Below, one piece after another: positions 46,506 through 56,719 of a stretch of 64,000 nucleotides of DNA. The stretch is taken from assembly GCA_037962975.1 (NCBI GenBank), contig CM075671.1:39084501-39148500 (forward strand). The letters run 5' to 3'. The notes under the pieces were generated by a model. It searched no databases. It was not told the DNA's origin and saw only the letters and a list, made by a program, of their open reading frames with translations. Both the position numbers and the translations under genes were made by a program. Every line of letters starts with the position of its first letter. Position 1 is the first letter of the stretch. This DNA is from Clitoria ternatea (Eukaryota; Streptophyta; Magnoliopsida; Fabales; Fabaceae).

Positions 46506-48155
46506 AACTTGATTTAAATTTCCAATGGTCGAAAAAGGGCACTATTTAAATTTTCTGTTTCCAAACACAACATCCTTTAAATTTCCAATCGTCGAGCAGG
46601 GCACTATTTTACTTTCCTGTCGCAAAACATGGCATCCTTTAAATTTTCAGTCGCTGAGCGAGGCACCATTTTACTTTCCTGTCGCCAAACATGGCATCCT
46701 TTAAATTTCCAGTCGCCGAGCGGGATACCATTTTACTTTACAATCACTGAGCAAGGCATCATTTTACTTTCCTGTCACCAAACATAGCATCCTTTAAATT
46801 TTTAGTTGCCGAGCGGGGAACCATTTTACTTTTTTGTCGCTGAACATGACATCCTTTAAATTTTTCATTGCCGAGCAGCGCACCATTTTAATTTCTAGTC
46901 ACCGAGCGGGGCACCATTTTACTTTCCTGTCGCCTAACATGGTATCCTTTAAATTTCTAGTCGCCGAACATGACATCCTTTAACTTTCTAGTCGTTGAGA
47001 AGGGCACCATTTTACTTTCCTGGCACTGGACATGGCATCTTTTAAATTTTCAGTCGTCAAGTGGGGCACCATTTTACTTTCCATTCATCGAGTGGGACAT
47101 TATTTTACTTTCCTATCATCAAGCGGGACATCATTTTACTTTTTGGTCATGGAAAGGGGCATCATTTTACTTTCCTGTCATCGAATATGGTATCCTTTAA
47201 ATTTCCAGTCGCTGAATAGGGCACCATGTTACTTTTCTGTCGCCGAACATGGCACCATTTAAATTTCATGTTGCCGAACATAGCATCCTTTAATTTTTTC
47301 ATTGCCAAACATGACATCCTATAAATTTCCAGTCGCTGAACGAGGCACTATTTTAATTTTCCTGTTGCCCATGGCATCCTTTAAATTTTCAGTCGCTGAG
47401 CGAGACACTATTTTATTTTTCTGTCGCCGAACATGGCACCATTTAAATTTCATGTTCCCGAACATGGCATCCTTTAATTTTCCCTTTTCCAAACATGACA
47501 TCCTATAAATTTTTAGTCACCGAATGAGGCACTATTTTAATTTTCCTGTTGCCCATGGCATCCTTTAAATTTTCAGTCGTCGAGCGAGACACTATTTTAC
47601 TTTCTTGTCGTCGAACATGGCATCCTTTAAATTTTAAATCACTAAACAGGGCACTATTTTACTTTCTTGTCGCCAAACATGGCACCATTTAAAATTCTTA
47701 TCGCTGAACATTGCTTCCTTTAATTTTCCCATCATCAAACATGACACCCTTTAAATTTCCAATAGCCGAATAGGGTACTTTTTTAATTTTTCTGTCGCCG
47801 AAGATGACATCCTTTAAATTTTTAGTTGCCGAGTGGGGCACTATTTTACTTTCCTATCGCCAAACATGGAATCCTTTAAATTTCCAATCATCGGACGTGC
47901 ACTATTTAAATTTTATGTTACCGAGCGGGGCACCATTTTCCTTTCCTGTCGTCAAACATAGCATCCTTTAATTTTTCAGTCGCTGAACATGGCATCATTT
48001 AAATCTCGTGTCATTGAAAAGGGCACATTTTACTTTCCTATTGCTGAAAAGGGCACCATGTACTTTCCTATCACCGAACATGGCATCGTTTAAATTTCTT
48101 GTTGTCGAACATGGCACCATTTAGATTTCCTTATCGCCAAACACGACATTCTTAA
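46506..48155 (+). repeat. 31/62-bp tandem array before the 3' LTR
   Basis: About 1.65 kb of degenerate 31-bp monomers. Two variants mostly alternate. One is built on CATCCTTTAAATTTCCAGTC, the other on CACCATTTTACTTTCCTGTC; each then continues GCCGAGCGGGG or GCCAAACATGG. CATCCTTTAAAT starts at 46571, 46633 and 46695, then 46788, so the spacing is 62, 62 and 93 bp. Frames through it are repeat artefacts. Confidence 0.92.
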
Positions 48156-48224
48156 ATTTAGCGCCCTGGACAAAAATGGTTCGCTCAGTCTTTACATATC
48201 CCTTACTGCAATACAGTAAGGAAA

Positions 48225-48242
48225 AAGTAAAAAGGGGAAAGT
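48225..48242 (+). other. Polypurine tract of the Tat-like element
   Basis: AAAAAGTAAAAAGGGGAAAG-type purine run directly before the 3' LTR, the expected plus-strand primer. Confidence 0.75.
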
Positions 48243-49566
48243 TGTTGCTACCCAATTTTGTCCGGCCCATTTAAAATTTTTAAAAAAATAAAATAATAAT
48301 AATAATAAAATAATTATAAAAAATCAATCTAACATAGGATTTAATTTTTAAGAAAATTGTGAACACCCTTTTTTGTACGAGTAAAAACAAAAGAAAGGAA
48401 GAGAAAGAAAGAAAAAGAAAAAGAAAAAAAAGAGGAAAGAAAAAGAAGAGGGAAGAAAAAAAGAAAATAGATAATAAAAATAGATTATATTTAGTCCCAC
48501 ATTGAAAGTTCTAAGATTAGGAATTGTTAAAATCTAAATTGTTAGTTTTTATTTAGTCCCACATCGAATACTCTTAGGGGAGACTTGTTATGTTACTATA
48601 TAAGCAACATCTTTTAACACTTGGAGGGGACGAAAAGGAGTGGTAGAGATAGCCCATTTTTAGTCTAAAATATGGTTGCGGCTTTGACTGATCATCCATA
48701 TGAGAAAAAATTTGGTTTCTTCCATGATGTCTCAGTTTAGAAGAAACAAGAGACACTGCTGAAACCGGAGACAATTTTAGAATTTTCTCTTTGGCTCGGA
48801 AAAGAAGGTAAGTTTTGTTTATTGTTTTCTTTCTTCTCATGCTTTAATTTACTAGTCTTTTTTGTTGTTTATTGTTTTTATTTTTATGCTTTGATTTATT
48901 AAATTTTTTATTTTCTTCTGCTTCTTCGGTCATTTTTTTCATAGACCTACCTTTTTCATTGTTTCTGTCCTCTTACTTGTCCTTTTATTTTATTTTTATT
49001 TTCTCTTTTCATTTCTCTTTAAAAAATGTAATAAAATCAATAAACCCAAGGTTCCCTTTTTATATATATATATATATACAATATTTGTGATCAATTTGGA
49101 TGAGACGTCCTGTAGATTCACGTTTTCCTAAATCTTAACATTTTAAATTTATTTTAAATTTTTAAAATAATAAACAAAGAACTACGTAACCCTAATTCCC
49201 CCTAATGTTTGGGGAATACGTAGGAGCAGGAACAATTATTCCAGTCAGGCCTAAATTTTAAAAATATCCCTTTAACTCGTAAAATAAAAATCATAACGCT
49301 TTTAATGACAACCCGATTAATTTGGATGAGACATCCTTTTAATCACCAAATATAACTTTAATTTTTAAATCGACAATAAATACCTTCCCCGTCTGTAATC
49401 ATACTCCCGAACTTAAAATCTCAATTTAGGACCAGTACCTTCACATTATTGTTTTTCTGATGTTTTACCTTAAAAACATTGGTGGCGACTCCACGTTTTC
49501 TGACAGGATATCGGGAACCAAATTTTCTTTCTACAATCGGTCTCCCTCGCGATCTCGGTCGCGACA
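48243..49566 (+). repeat. 3' LTR of the Tat-like element
   Basis: It starts TGTTGCTACCC and ends CGGTCGCGACA. It matches the 5' LTR in order throughout with many small indels and substitutions, so the insertion is not recent. TATA box at 48597-48604. Confidence 0.9.
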
Positions 49567-49571
49567 GTAAG

Positions 49572-50485
49572 TCAAATATAATTTTTGTGAAGAAAAATAA
49601 CATTTCTTAAATGGAGCCCTTAGCATGAGCTGAAAAGAAAGACAAGAAAATGTAATGGTTATCTCATATAATATCAATGAAGAGTTTCTAGCTGGGTTGT
49701 GCATCCTCATTGATCATATCATAACGGATAACACTTAGATTCACCTTAATTCCTGGTTAATTGAAATAAATATCAATTCTAATGATCTATTTATTTATTG
49801 AGAAAATTATAAAAAAATATAAGAAAAAAGTATGAAGAGGGAGTAAGAAAAGTATGAAACTTCAAGTTTAGTTTTGTTTAGTAGAAAATATTAAGAAAAT
49901 TGTTATATGAGATTTTTCTGATGTTTGATTCATGAAAAAAAATAATTAAGTATATCTATTAAATTATTAAATTACATAAATACAGTTATTATCCATGTTG
50001 CTTGGAATAAAAAAAGAAGAGTAAAATTATCTATTGCAAAGATGACCTATGTTTCTCACACTTTTTGGGGTCAGAAATTTTTGTCTCATGAGCCCTACCA
50101 AAGAAAATTTTCTAATCAAATAAGATAAAAATCATTTGAAAATATTCATAAGTCTTTTTTCTTTATGAATTTGCTTCTCATAACTCTGCAACTAAACACA
50201 ATAAAAATTAAACTGTTTGAATAAGTTTTAGTTTAGCACTTTATTTTAACATATTTTATTTAAGTTTGAGTAGGGTAGATATAAATGTAAATAATAAAAC
50301 TCTTAAATTTTTTTGTTACAACAATTGTATTTCAAAGATTCAAACTTCATATCTCTATAATTTACGTGTTTAATTAGTGATATAGTAAGCAACTTGATTC
50401 TAATAATACACCTTTTAGTTAAAATAAAAGTGAGTGTCTATTTGAGAAAACTAGCTAAAAATTAAAAAATAAGTTAAAAATTGAT
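49572..50485. other. AT-rich spacer
   Basis: No gene or element end recognised. Confidence 0.5.
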
Positions 50486-50490
50486 AAATT

Positions 50491-50662
50491 TGTTATAAAT
50501 AAATGGAATTCTAAATATAGAGAAAGAAATAGAGAAAGAGAGGAGAATTAAAGAGAGTAAAGAGTGAATGAGAATGGAAGAAGAAGTGTATTGTGAGTGA
50601 TGCATCAAGTCCTATTTATAGGACTAAGAGGGGGGACATCCATTATTAATTTATTCATAATA
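50491..50662 (-). repeat. 3' LTR of the young copia element
   Basis: On the minus strand it runs from TATTATGAATAAATT to CATTTATTTATAACA. A purine-rich tract (CCAAGGGGGAG) precedes it. It contains the TATA-like palindrome CCTATAAATAGG (50611-50622). Confidence 0.93.
50611..50622 (-). promoter_or_regulatory. TATA box in the copia LTR
   Basis: CCTATAAATAGG is a perfect palindrome, so a TATA box can be read on either strand. The same sequence is present in the 5' LTR. Confidence 0.55.
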
Positions 50663-50837
50663 CTCCCCCTTGGATGTCCCTATTTTAGAATGTGCCTCGT
50701 TAAAACCTTACTAGGAAAAACCCAGTGGGATAAAAACCTAGTGAAGGAAAAAGAGTACAACATTCTTTACAAAATAAATAAATGATTAAATATACAGATA
50801 TTTAATTCTCCCCCTTATCAGAACACTTATGTAAGCA

Positions 50838-53800
50838 TCAAAGACTAATCTTCTGTACTAGTTGCTCAAAGATTTTGGTTGGTAAGGATTTTGTGAAGAT
50901 ATCTGCTAGATTCTCACATGATCGGACTTGTTGGACATTTATATCACCATTCTTTATAAGATCATGAGTAAAGAAAAATTTTGGTGAAATATATTTTGTC
51001 CTATCTCCTTTAATATAACCTTCCTTTAACTGGGAGATACAAGCTGCATTATTTTCACATAAGATTGTTGGTGGTAATTTTCCAGCATGCAAGCCACAAG
51101 TTTCTTGAATATGTTGAATCATAGACCTTAACCAAACACATTCTCTACTTGCTTCATGTAATGCCAGAATTTCAGCATGATTAGATGATGTTGCTGTAAT
51201 CGTTTGTTTTATGGATCTCCATGAAATTGCTGTACCACCACATGTAAATAAATAACCTGTTTGTGATCGACCATTATGAGGATCAGATAAATACCCCGCA
51301 TCTGCATAACCAATTAGGTTTGCCTTAGATATATATGGGAAAAATAAGCCCATGTCCGTTGTACCTCTAAGGTATCGGAATATGTGTTTAATCCCATTCC
51401 AATGCCTTTTGTGGGTAAAGAACTATGTCTTGCTAACAAATTGACAGCAAATGATATATCAGGTCGTGTATGACTAGCAAGATACATCAGTGCACCAATT
51501 GCACTGAGATATGGTACTTCAGGACTAAGTAGTTCTTCATTTTTCTCTTGAGATCGAAAAAGATCTTTGCTTACTTCGAGTGACCTTACAACCATTGGAC
51601 TGCTTAATGGGTGTGATTTGTCCATATAGAATCGCTTTAGTACCTTTTCAGTATAAGTCTTCTGGTGCATTAAGATTCCTTCCTTTAAATATTCTAATTG
51701 TAATCCGAGACAAAACTTTGTTTTTCCCAAGTCTTTTATCTCGAATTCTTTTTTTAAGCAATTTACAGCCTTTGAGAGCTCTTCAGGAGTCCCGATGATA
51801 TTTAAATCATCCACATAAATTGCAATTATAACAAACTCTTTTCCCAATCTTTTCATAAAAACACATGGACAAATCGGGTCATTTTTATATCCTTCTTTCA
51901 ACAGATATTCACTGAGGCAATTATACCACATACGTCCAGATTGTTTCAGTCCGTAAAGAGATTTATTCAATTTAATTGAATAATTTTCTCGAGGATTTGT
52001 CTTGTATGCTTCAGGAAAATTAAATCCTTCAGGGAGTTTCAAATAGATGTCATTTTTAAGTGAGCCATATAAATATGCTGCAACAACATCCATAAGGCGT
52101 AAGTCAAGCTTTTCACGGATTGCCAAACTTATTAAGTATCGAAAAGTAGTGGCATCCATCACTGGTGAATATGTTTCTTCAAAATCAATACCAGGTCTTT
52201 GTGAGAAACCTTGTGCAACAAGTCTTGCTTTATATCACACAATTTCACCATTTTTATTTCTTTTTCTCGTAAAGACCCATTTGTACCCAACTGGTTTTAC
52301 ACCTTTAGGTGTTTGGACTACAGGTCCAAAAACTTTTCATTTTGCAAGTGAGTTTAATTCATCTTTCATTGCATCTTTCCATTTTGGCCAATCATTTCTT
52401 TGTGCACATTCCTTAACAGATTTTGGCTCATGATTTTTATCATCATTTATAATATCAAGAGCTACTTTGAATGCAAAAATTTCATCAACATCGACTTCAG
52501 GTCGATTCCATTGTATACCATCCATGACATAATTTATCGAGATCTCTTTATTTGTATACAATGGAATTTGAAACTTTGATTATGTCAGGAGACTCTACTG
52601 GAGTCTTTATATCCTCGATTCGACTATCTTCTTTACTTACTTTTCTTTTCCGAGGATTTTTATCTTTAGAACCAACAGCTCATTTGCAATTTTAAATTGT
52701 CCTTCAGGGATATCAATCTTTATTGGAGTATTAACAGCTGGTATATGTGACGTAGTCACTCTTTTTGGATCAGCAAATGCATTAGGCAATTGGTTTGCTA
52801 AATTTTGCAAACTAATTATTTTCTAAACTTCTAGTTCAGATTGCTTTGTTCGAGGATCAAGATGTGATAGAGATATCTCATTCCAGCTAATCCTTTTATC
52901 CAACTGTTTATTTTCTCCCCCTAATGGTGGGAAAACAGATTCATCAAAATGACAATCAACAAAACGAGCTGTAAATAAATCACCTGTTAAAGGTTCAAGA
53001 TATTTTATTATAGATGGACTTTCATATCCAACATATATTCCCAACCTTCTTTGAGGTCCCATCTTAGTGCGTTGTGGAGGAGAAATAGGAACATATACCG
53101 CACTTCCAAAGATTCTTAAATGGGAAATATTTGGTTCTTTACCATGAACCAATTGTAAAGGGGAATATTCATGATAATGCGAATAAGTGCTGCCGCATGC
53201 AAGATTGCATGTCCCCAAGTTGAAATTGGGAGTTTTGATCTCATTAACAATGATCTTGCTATCAATTTCAAACGCTTAATCAATGATTCAGCAAGTCCAT
53301 TTTGTGTATGAACATGTGCTATAGGATGTTCAACATCAATTCCAATGGACATACAATAATCATTAAATGATTGAGATGTGAATTCACCAACGTTATCAAG
53401 GCGTATTTTCTTAATTGGATAATCAGGAAAATGAGCTCTTAAACGAATTAATTGAGCTAGTAATCTCGCAAACGCCTGGTTGCGAGTTGATAATAAGCAA
53501 ACATGTGACCATCTAGTTGATGCATCAATTAAAACCATAAAATATCTAAATGGTCCACATGAAGGGTGTATTGGTCCATAAATATCACCATGTATACGCT
53601 CTAAAAATGTGAGTGATTCATTCCCAATTTTCATTGGTGATGGCCGAATGATCAATTTTCCTTGAGAACAAGCAGCACATGAGAAATTCATAGTTTGCAT
53701 AATTTGTCTGCTGGACAAACAATGACCATTTGAATTCTCAACTATTTTTCACATCATAATTGATCCAGGATGGCCTAATCGTTCATGCCAGATAACAAAG

Positions 53801-54246
53801 TCATTCTTATTTGTAAACTTCTGGTTTACAATAACATTTGTTTCAACTGTACTAATATAAGTATAGTACAAACCAGAGGAAAATGAAGGTAATTTTTCCA
53901 ATATACATTTCTTATCAGAAATTAACTTTGTGATGTAAAGATATTCATCTTTTCCTTCATTTGTGGTCTCAATATGATATCCATTTCTGTGGATATCCTT
54001 AAAACTCAACAAATTTCTTTGAGACTTCTTAGAATATAATGCACTTTCAATGTGCAATTTTGTTCCTCCAGATAACAAAATACTGGCTCTACCGGAGCCT
54101 TCAATTATATTTATACTACCAGATATAGTATTAACATTGGCTTCTTGTTTTACTATATGGTAAAAATATTTCTCATTCTTGAGAATGGTATGAGTTGTTG
54201 CACTGTCTGCGAGACATATATCTTCGTCATTCATATGAGCATTCAT
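50838..54246 (-). pseudogene. Copia pol: protease, integrase, RT, RNase H, broken
   Basis: The domains follow copia order. The protease has CLADSATTHTI near the start. The integrase has an HERLGHPG zinc-region end and a core with the three acidic residues in HGDIYGPI, RLDNVGEF and NGLAES. Reverse transcriptase has YKARLVAQGF, SLYGLKQ and the catalytic YVDD (51807-51818). RNase H has YADAGYLSD and an AEILALHEA helix. Breaks: a TGA near 53746, a frameshift near 53190, a TAG at 52823-52825, a small deletion near 52680, TGAs near 52337 and 52236, and a one-base loss near 51405. Each stop fits CGA-to-TGA or CAG-to-TAG. The catalytic residues themselves are preserved. Confidence 0.92.
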
Positions 54247-54364
54247 TCTTCATTAAATAAAATAAATCATGAGTAAAAAATAATTAACAATAATATTTAA
54301 CAAAATTTTTATTGATAAAGACAAAATTTACAACAAAACAAATTACATGAAACATTAAAATAAT

Positions 54365-55399
54365 TTATTTAGGGGCACTCCCTTCTCCAACCGAGTGGTC
54401 AATGTCTTCTTCAGGAAGAGTAAGAAAATCATCAACACTAAAATCAGAGAAATCATCATCTATACCAGTAAAATTTGTCTCTATTATTTTCCCTTTATTT
54501 TTAAAGGATTTTTGGTATAGATCTACGAGATGCTTTGGTGTGCGACAAACTCGAGACCAGTGTCCCTTGCTACCACAACGATTGCAGATGTTTTTAGTTT
54601 GTTCGCTATTTTGAGCATCTGTCCCTTTTTTCATATGTTCTTTATTTTTCCATGTGAATGATGATCTCTTATCATTTCGACCATGACCACGGCCATAACC
54701 ATATCCATGACCAATACCATGTCCCCGAGTATTACCTCGTCCACGACCGCGGCTACGGCCACGACCACGACCATGAGTATTATGATCGTGTGTTGCTACA
54801 TTCACTTCTGGGAATGGAGCAGTTCCAGTTGGACGAGATTCATGATTTTGCATAAGCAATTCATTATTTTGCTCAGCCACAAGGAGACAAGTAATTAATT
54901 CAGAATATTTTGTAAAACCCTTTTGGCGATATTGCTGCTGCAGGAGCATACTGGATGCATGAAAAGTGGAGAATGTTTTCTCTAACATATCACTTTCAGT
55001 GATCTTTTCTCCACATAACTCCAATTTTGAAGTAATTCTAAATAGCGCAGAATTATATTCATTTACAGTTTTAAAATACTGAAAGCGCAAATGCATCCAT
55101 TCATAACGGGCTTTTGGAAGAATTATATCCTTTTGATGGTCGTATCTCTCTTTTAGATTATTCCACAAAACGAGAGGGTCTTTAACGGTTAAATACTCGT
55201 TTTTCAACCCTTCATGTATATGGTGGCGTAAAAAGATCATGGCTTTAGCTTTATCTTGATTAGATGCATTATATCCATTTTTAATCGTGTCTCCAAGACC
55301 TTTTGCATCTAAATATATCTCGGCATCTAGTGTCCATGATAGATAGTTTTTTCCAGATATGTCAAGAGCTACGAACTCAAGGTTGGTAATATTTGACAT
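54365..55399 (-). CDS. Copia gag, intact (344 residues)
   Basis: The capsid and RNA-packaging protein of the element. It starts MSNITNLEFVALDISGKNYL, the usual copia gag opening with a YLSW motif. A gag domain of the UBN2 type runs to about residue 180 (LVLWNNLKERYDHQ, FTKYSELITCLLVAEQ). A Gly/Arg-rich basic stretch spans about residues 210-240. One CCHC zinc knuckle (CNRCGSKGHWSRVC) and an acidic tail follow. There is no internal stop, in contrast to pol. It ends about 120 bases before pol, which is in a different frame. The gene would be transcribed from the 5' LTR at 56441-56612. Confidence 0.93.
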   Translation of the reverse strand: MSNITNLEFVALDISGKNYLSWTLDAEIYLDAKGLGDTIKNGYNASNQDKAKAMIFLRHHIHEGLKNEYLTVKDPLVLWNNLKERYDHQKDIILPKARYEWMHLRFQYFKTVNEYNSALFRITSKLELCGEKITESDMLEKTFSTFHASSMLLQQQYRQKGFTKYSELITCLLVAEQNNELLMQNHESRPTGTAPFPEVNVATHDHNTHGRGRGRSRGRGRGNTRGHGIGHGYGYGRGHGRNDKRSSFTWKNKEHMKKGTDAQNSEQTKNICNRCGSKGHWSRVCRTPKHLVDLYQKSFKNKGKIIETNFTGIDDDFSDFSVDDFLTLPEEDIDHSVGEGSAPK

Positions 55400-55629
55400 A
55401 TTTATTTCTATATAAGAAATTAAAACAATATATTAGATAGCATTTTAAATGAATAAATGTATTAATTATAAATATCTAATGATGGTAACAAGTCAATAAT
55501 TATTATGAATATGTTTTATTTTTATTTAATTATAAGAACAATATTTTTTATTTTTTATTTTTAAAAAAAATAGAGTAATTTAAATTATCCGGTAATAAAG
55601 ATTTACAATTTTTATAAAATGTCATTCAG

Positions 55630-55700
55630 ATACTAGTGGCCTAATGGTAAAGTGATAACTTATTATGTTATAAGTCCTGGGTTCAAATCCTTATAAATGT
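55630..55700 (+). ncRNA. tRNA-like unit with pol III A and B boxes
   Basis: The plus strand reads AGTGGCCTAATGG (A box TGGCCTAATGG at 55637-55647) and GGTTCAAATCC (B box at 55680-55690), 32 bases apart, as in tRNA genes and tRNA-derived SINEs. The 5' and 3' arms do not pair into a full acceptor stem, so this is not a functional tRNA. It is antisense to the element. It could be a SINE head or a tRNA-derived fragment captured in the leader. Confidence 0.5.
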
Positions 55701-56113
55701 TATTTTATTTATTAATATAATCTGAATTATAGTAGTTAATATAAAATAATATGACTGAATTGTTGCAGTAATTAGTAAACAAGTAAGCTATAGTATTCAA
55801 TGTAGTTAGCAAATAATATAATATAACAATAGTAAAATAATAGTATTCAATGTAGTGTAGTGGAATTAGCAATTGAAATTAGAATAATAGTGCAATATAA
55901 AATATAGTAATAGCAAAGCAAAAGGCAACAACAGGAGACAAGCAATTGAAATTAGATACCAATTATTTAAAAACAATCCATGTGGAATATGGAAATGATG
56001 GATTAAAATAATAATAAGGCATAATAGGTATTATAAAATCAATCAGTTTAAATAAAATTAATTCCATTTTAATAATGATTTTATTTTATTCTTAAATTTC
56101 TTAGGTGGTTATA

Positions 56114-56330
56114 GTTCTTCAAGAACCATAAATATTTTCAAGAATTCTTCAAGGATTCTAAATTATTTGATTTCTAGTTCTTCAAGAACTATCAGTAAAT
56201 ATTTTCAAGAATTCTTCGGGAATTCTTTTAAATCCCATAGGGATGTTTGAAATATAAGTTCTTCAGGAACTTATTAATATTTTATACATCCTACTGGGAT
56301 GTGTGGAATATAAGTTCTTTGGGAACTTAT
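56114..56330 (-). repeat. Series of seven short hairpins in the copia leader
   Basis: Perfect inverted arms occur at 56114-56126, 56176-56190, 56210-56224, 56232-56244, 56255-56273, 56287-56301 and 56310-56330. Examples are AGTTCTT-C-AAGAACT, AATTC-TTCGG-GAATT and ATAAGTTC-TTTGG-GAACTTAT. Loops are 1-5 bases. Confidence 0.85.
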
Positions 56331-56426
56331 TATAATATATATATATATACATATAATATAAATTGAAATGAAATTATGAAAAGAAATTAAAATTCTATGT
56401 TACCTTAAATTCAGTTGGTCAGAACC

Positions 56427-56440
56427 TGGTGCTGATAACG
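56427..56440 (-). other. Primer-binding site of the young copia element
   Basis: CGTTATCAGCACCA on the minus strand directly follows the 5' LTR. A TTATCAGCAC-type site is common in plant copia elements and fits a Met-tRNA-derived primer. Confidence 0.7.
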
Positions 56441-56612
56441 TGTTATAAATAAATGGAATTCTAAATATAGAGAAAGAAATAGAGAAAGAGAGGAGAATTA
56501 AAGAGAGTAAAGAGTGAATGAGAATGGAAGAAGAAGTGTATTATGAGTGATGCATCAAGTCCTATTTATAGGACTAAGAGGGGGGACATCCATTATTAAT
56601 TTATTCATAATA
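56441..56612 (-). repeat. 5' LTR of the young copia element
   Basis: Identical to the 3' LTR at 171 of 172 positions; the single difference is an A instead of G in GTATTATGAGTG. It includes the palindromic TATA sequence at 56561-56572. Confidence 0.95.
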
Positions 56613-56719
56613 AAATTAACTAATTGTAAGTATTTGGTAAACTTAGTTGTTAGAATAGTTGATAAAGATAAGACAACATGGTAGCTGTTAGAATAGTTGA
56701 TAAAGATAAAATAACAAGA

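Larger units (their letters stand above)
41899..49566 (+). mobile_element. Non-autonomous Tat/Ogre-like Ty3/gypsy element
   Basis: A 7.7-kb element with LTRs at 41899-43313 and 48243-49566. It is flanked by GTAAA (41894-41898) and GTAAG (49567-49571), a 5-bp duplication with one change. The primer site matches tRNA-Arg, which is diagnostic of the Tat/Ogre lineage. A polypurine tract precedes the 3' LTR. The 4.9-kb interior lacks gag and pol domains apart from a short relic at 44716-45213. A 1.65-kb tandem array occupies the region before the 3' LTR. Confidence 0.9.
55400..56426 (-). other. Long 5' leader of the young copia element
   Basis: About 1 kb between primer site and gag. It has a tRNA-like unit with A and B boxes and a series of short hairpins, both listed separately. 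The remainder is AT-rich with no coding signal. Confidence 0.7.
50491..56612 (-). mobile_element. Young Ty1/copia retrotransposon, pol-defective
   Basis: A 6.1-kb minus-strand element with 172-bp LTRs at 56441-56612 (5') and 50491-50662 (3'). The LTRs differ at one position only (G/A). The flanks AAATT (50486-50490 and 56613-56617) are a perfect target duplication. Gag is intact; pol carries stops and frameshifts. Order: 5' LTR, primer site, a 1-kb leader with hairpins and a tRNA-like unit, gag, protease, integrase, reverse transcriptase, RNase H, polypurine tract, 3' LTR. Confidence 0.95.

Noticed and set aside
46970..47508. Frames in the 31/62-bp array
   Set aside because: Repeat artefacts, rich in F, S and W with a fixed period.
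46506..48155. Array considered as CRISPR-like
   Set aside because: There are no unique spacers between identical repeats; the units are head-to-tail and degenerate, in a plant retrotransposon.
55630..55700. Functional tRNA gene
   Set aside because: A and B boxes are present, but acceptor and anticodon stems do not pair properly.
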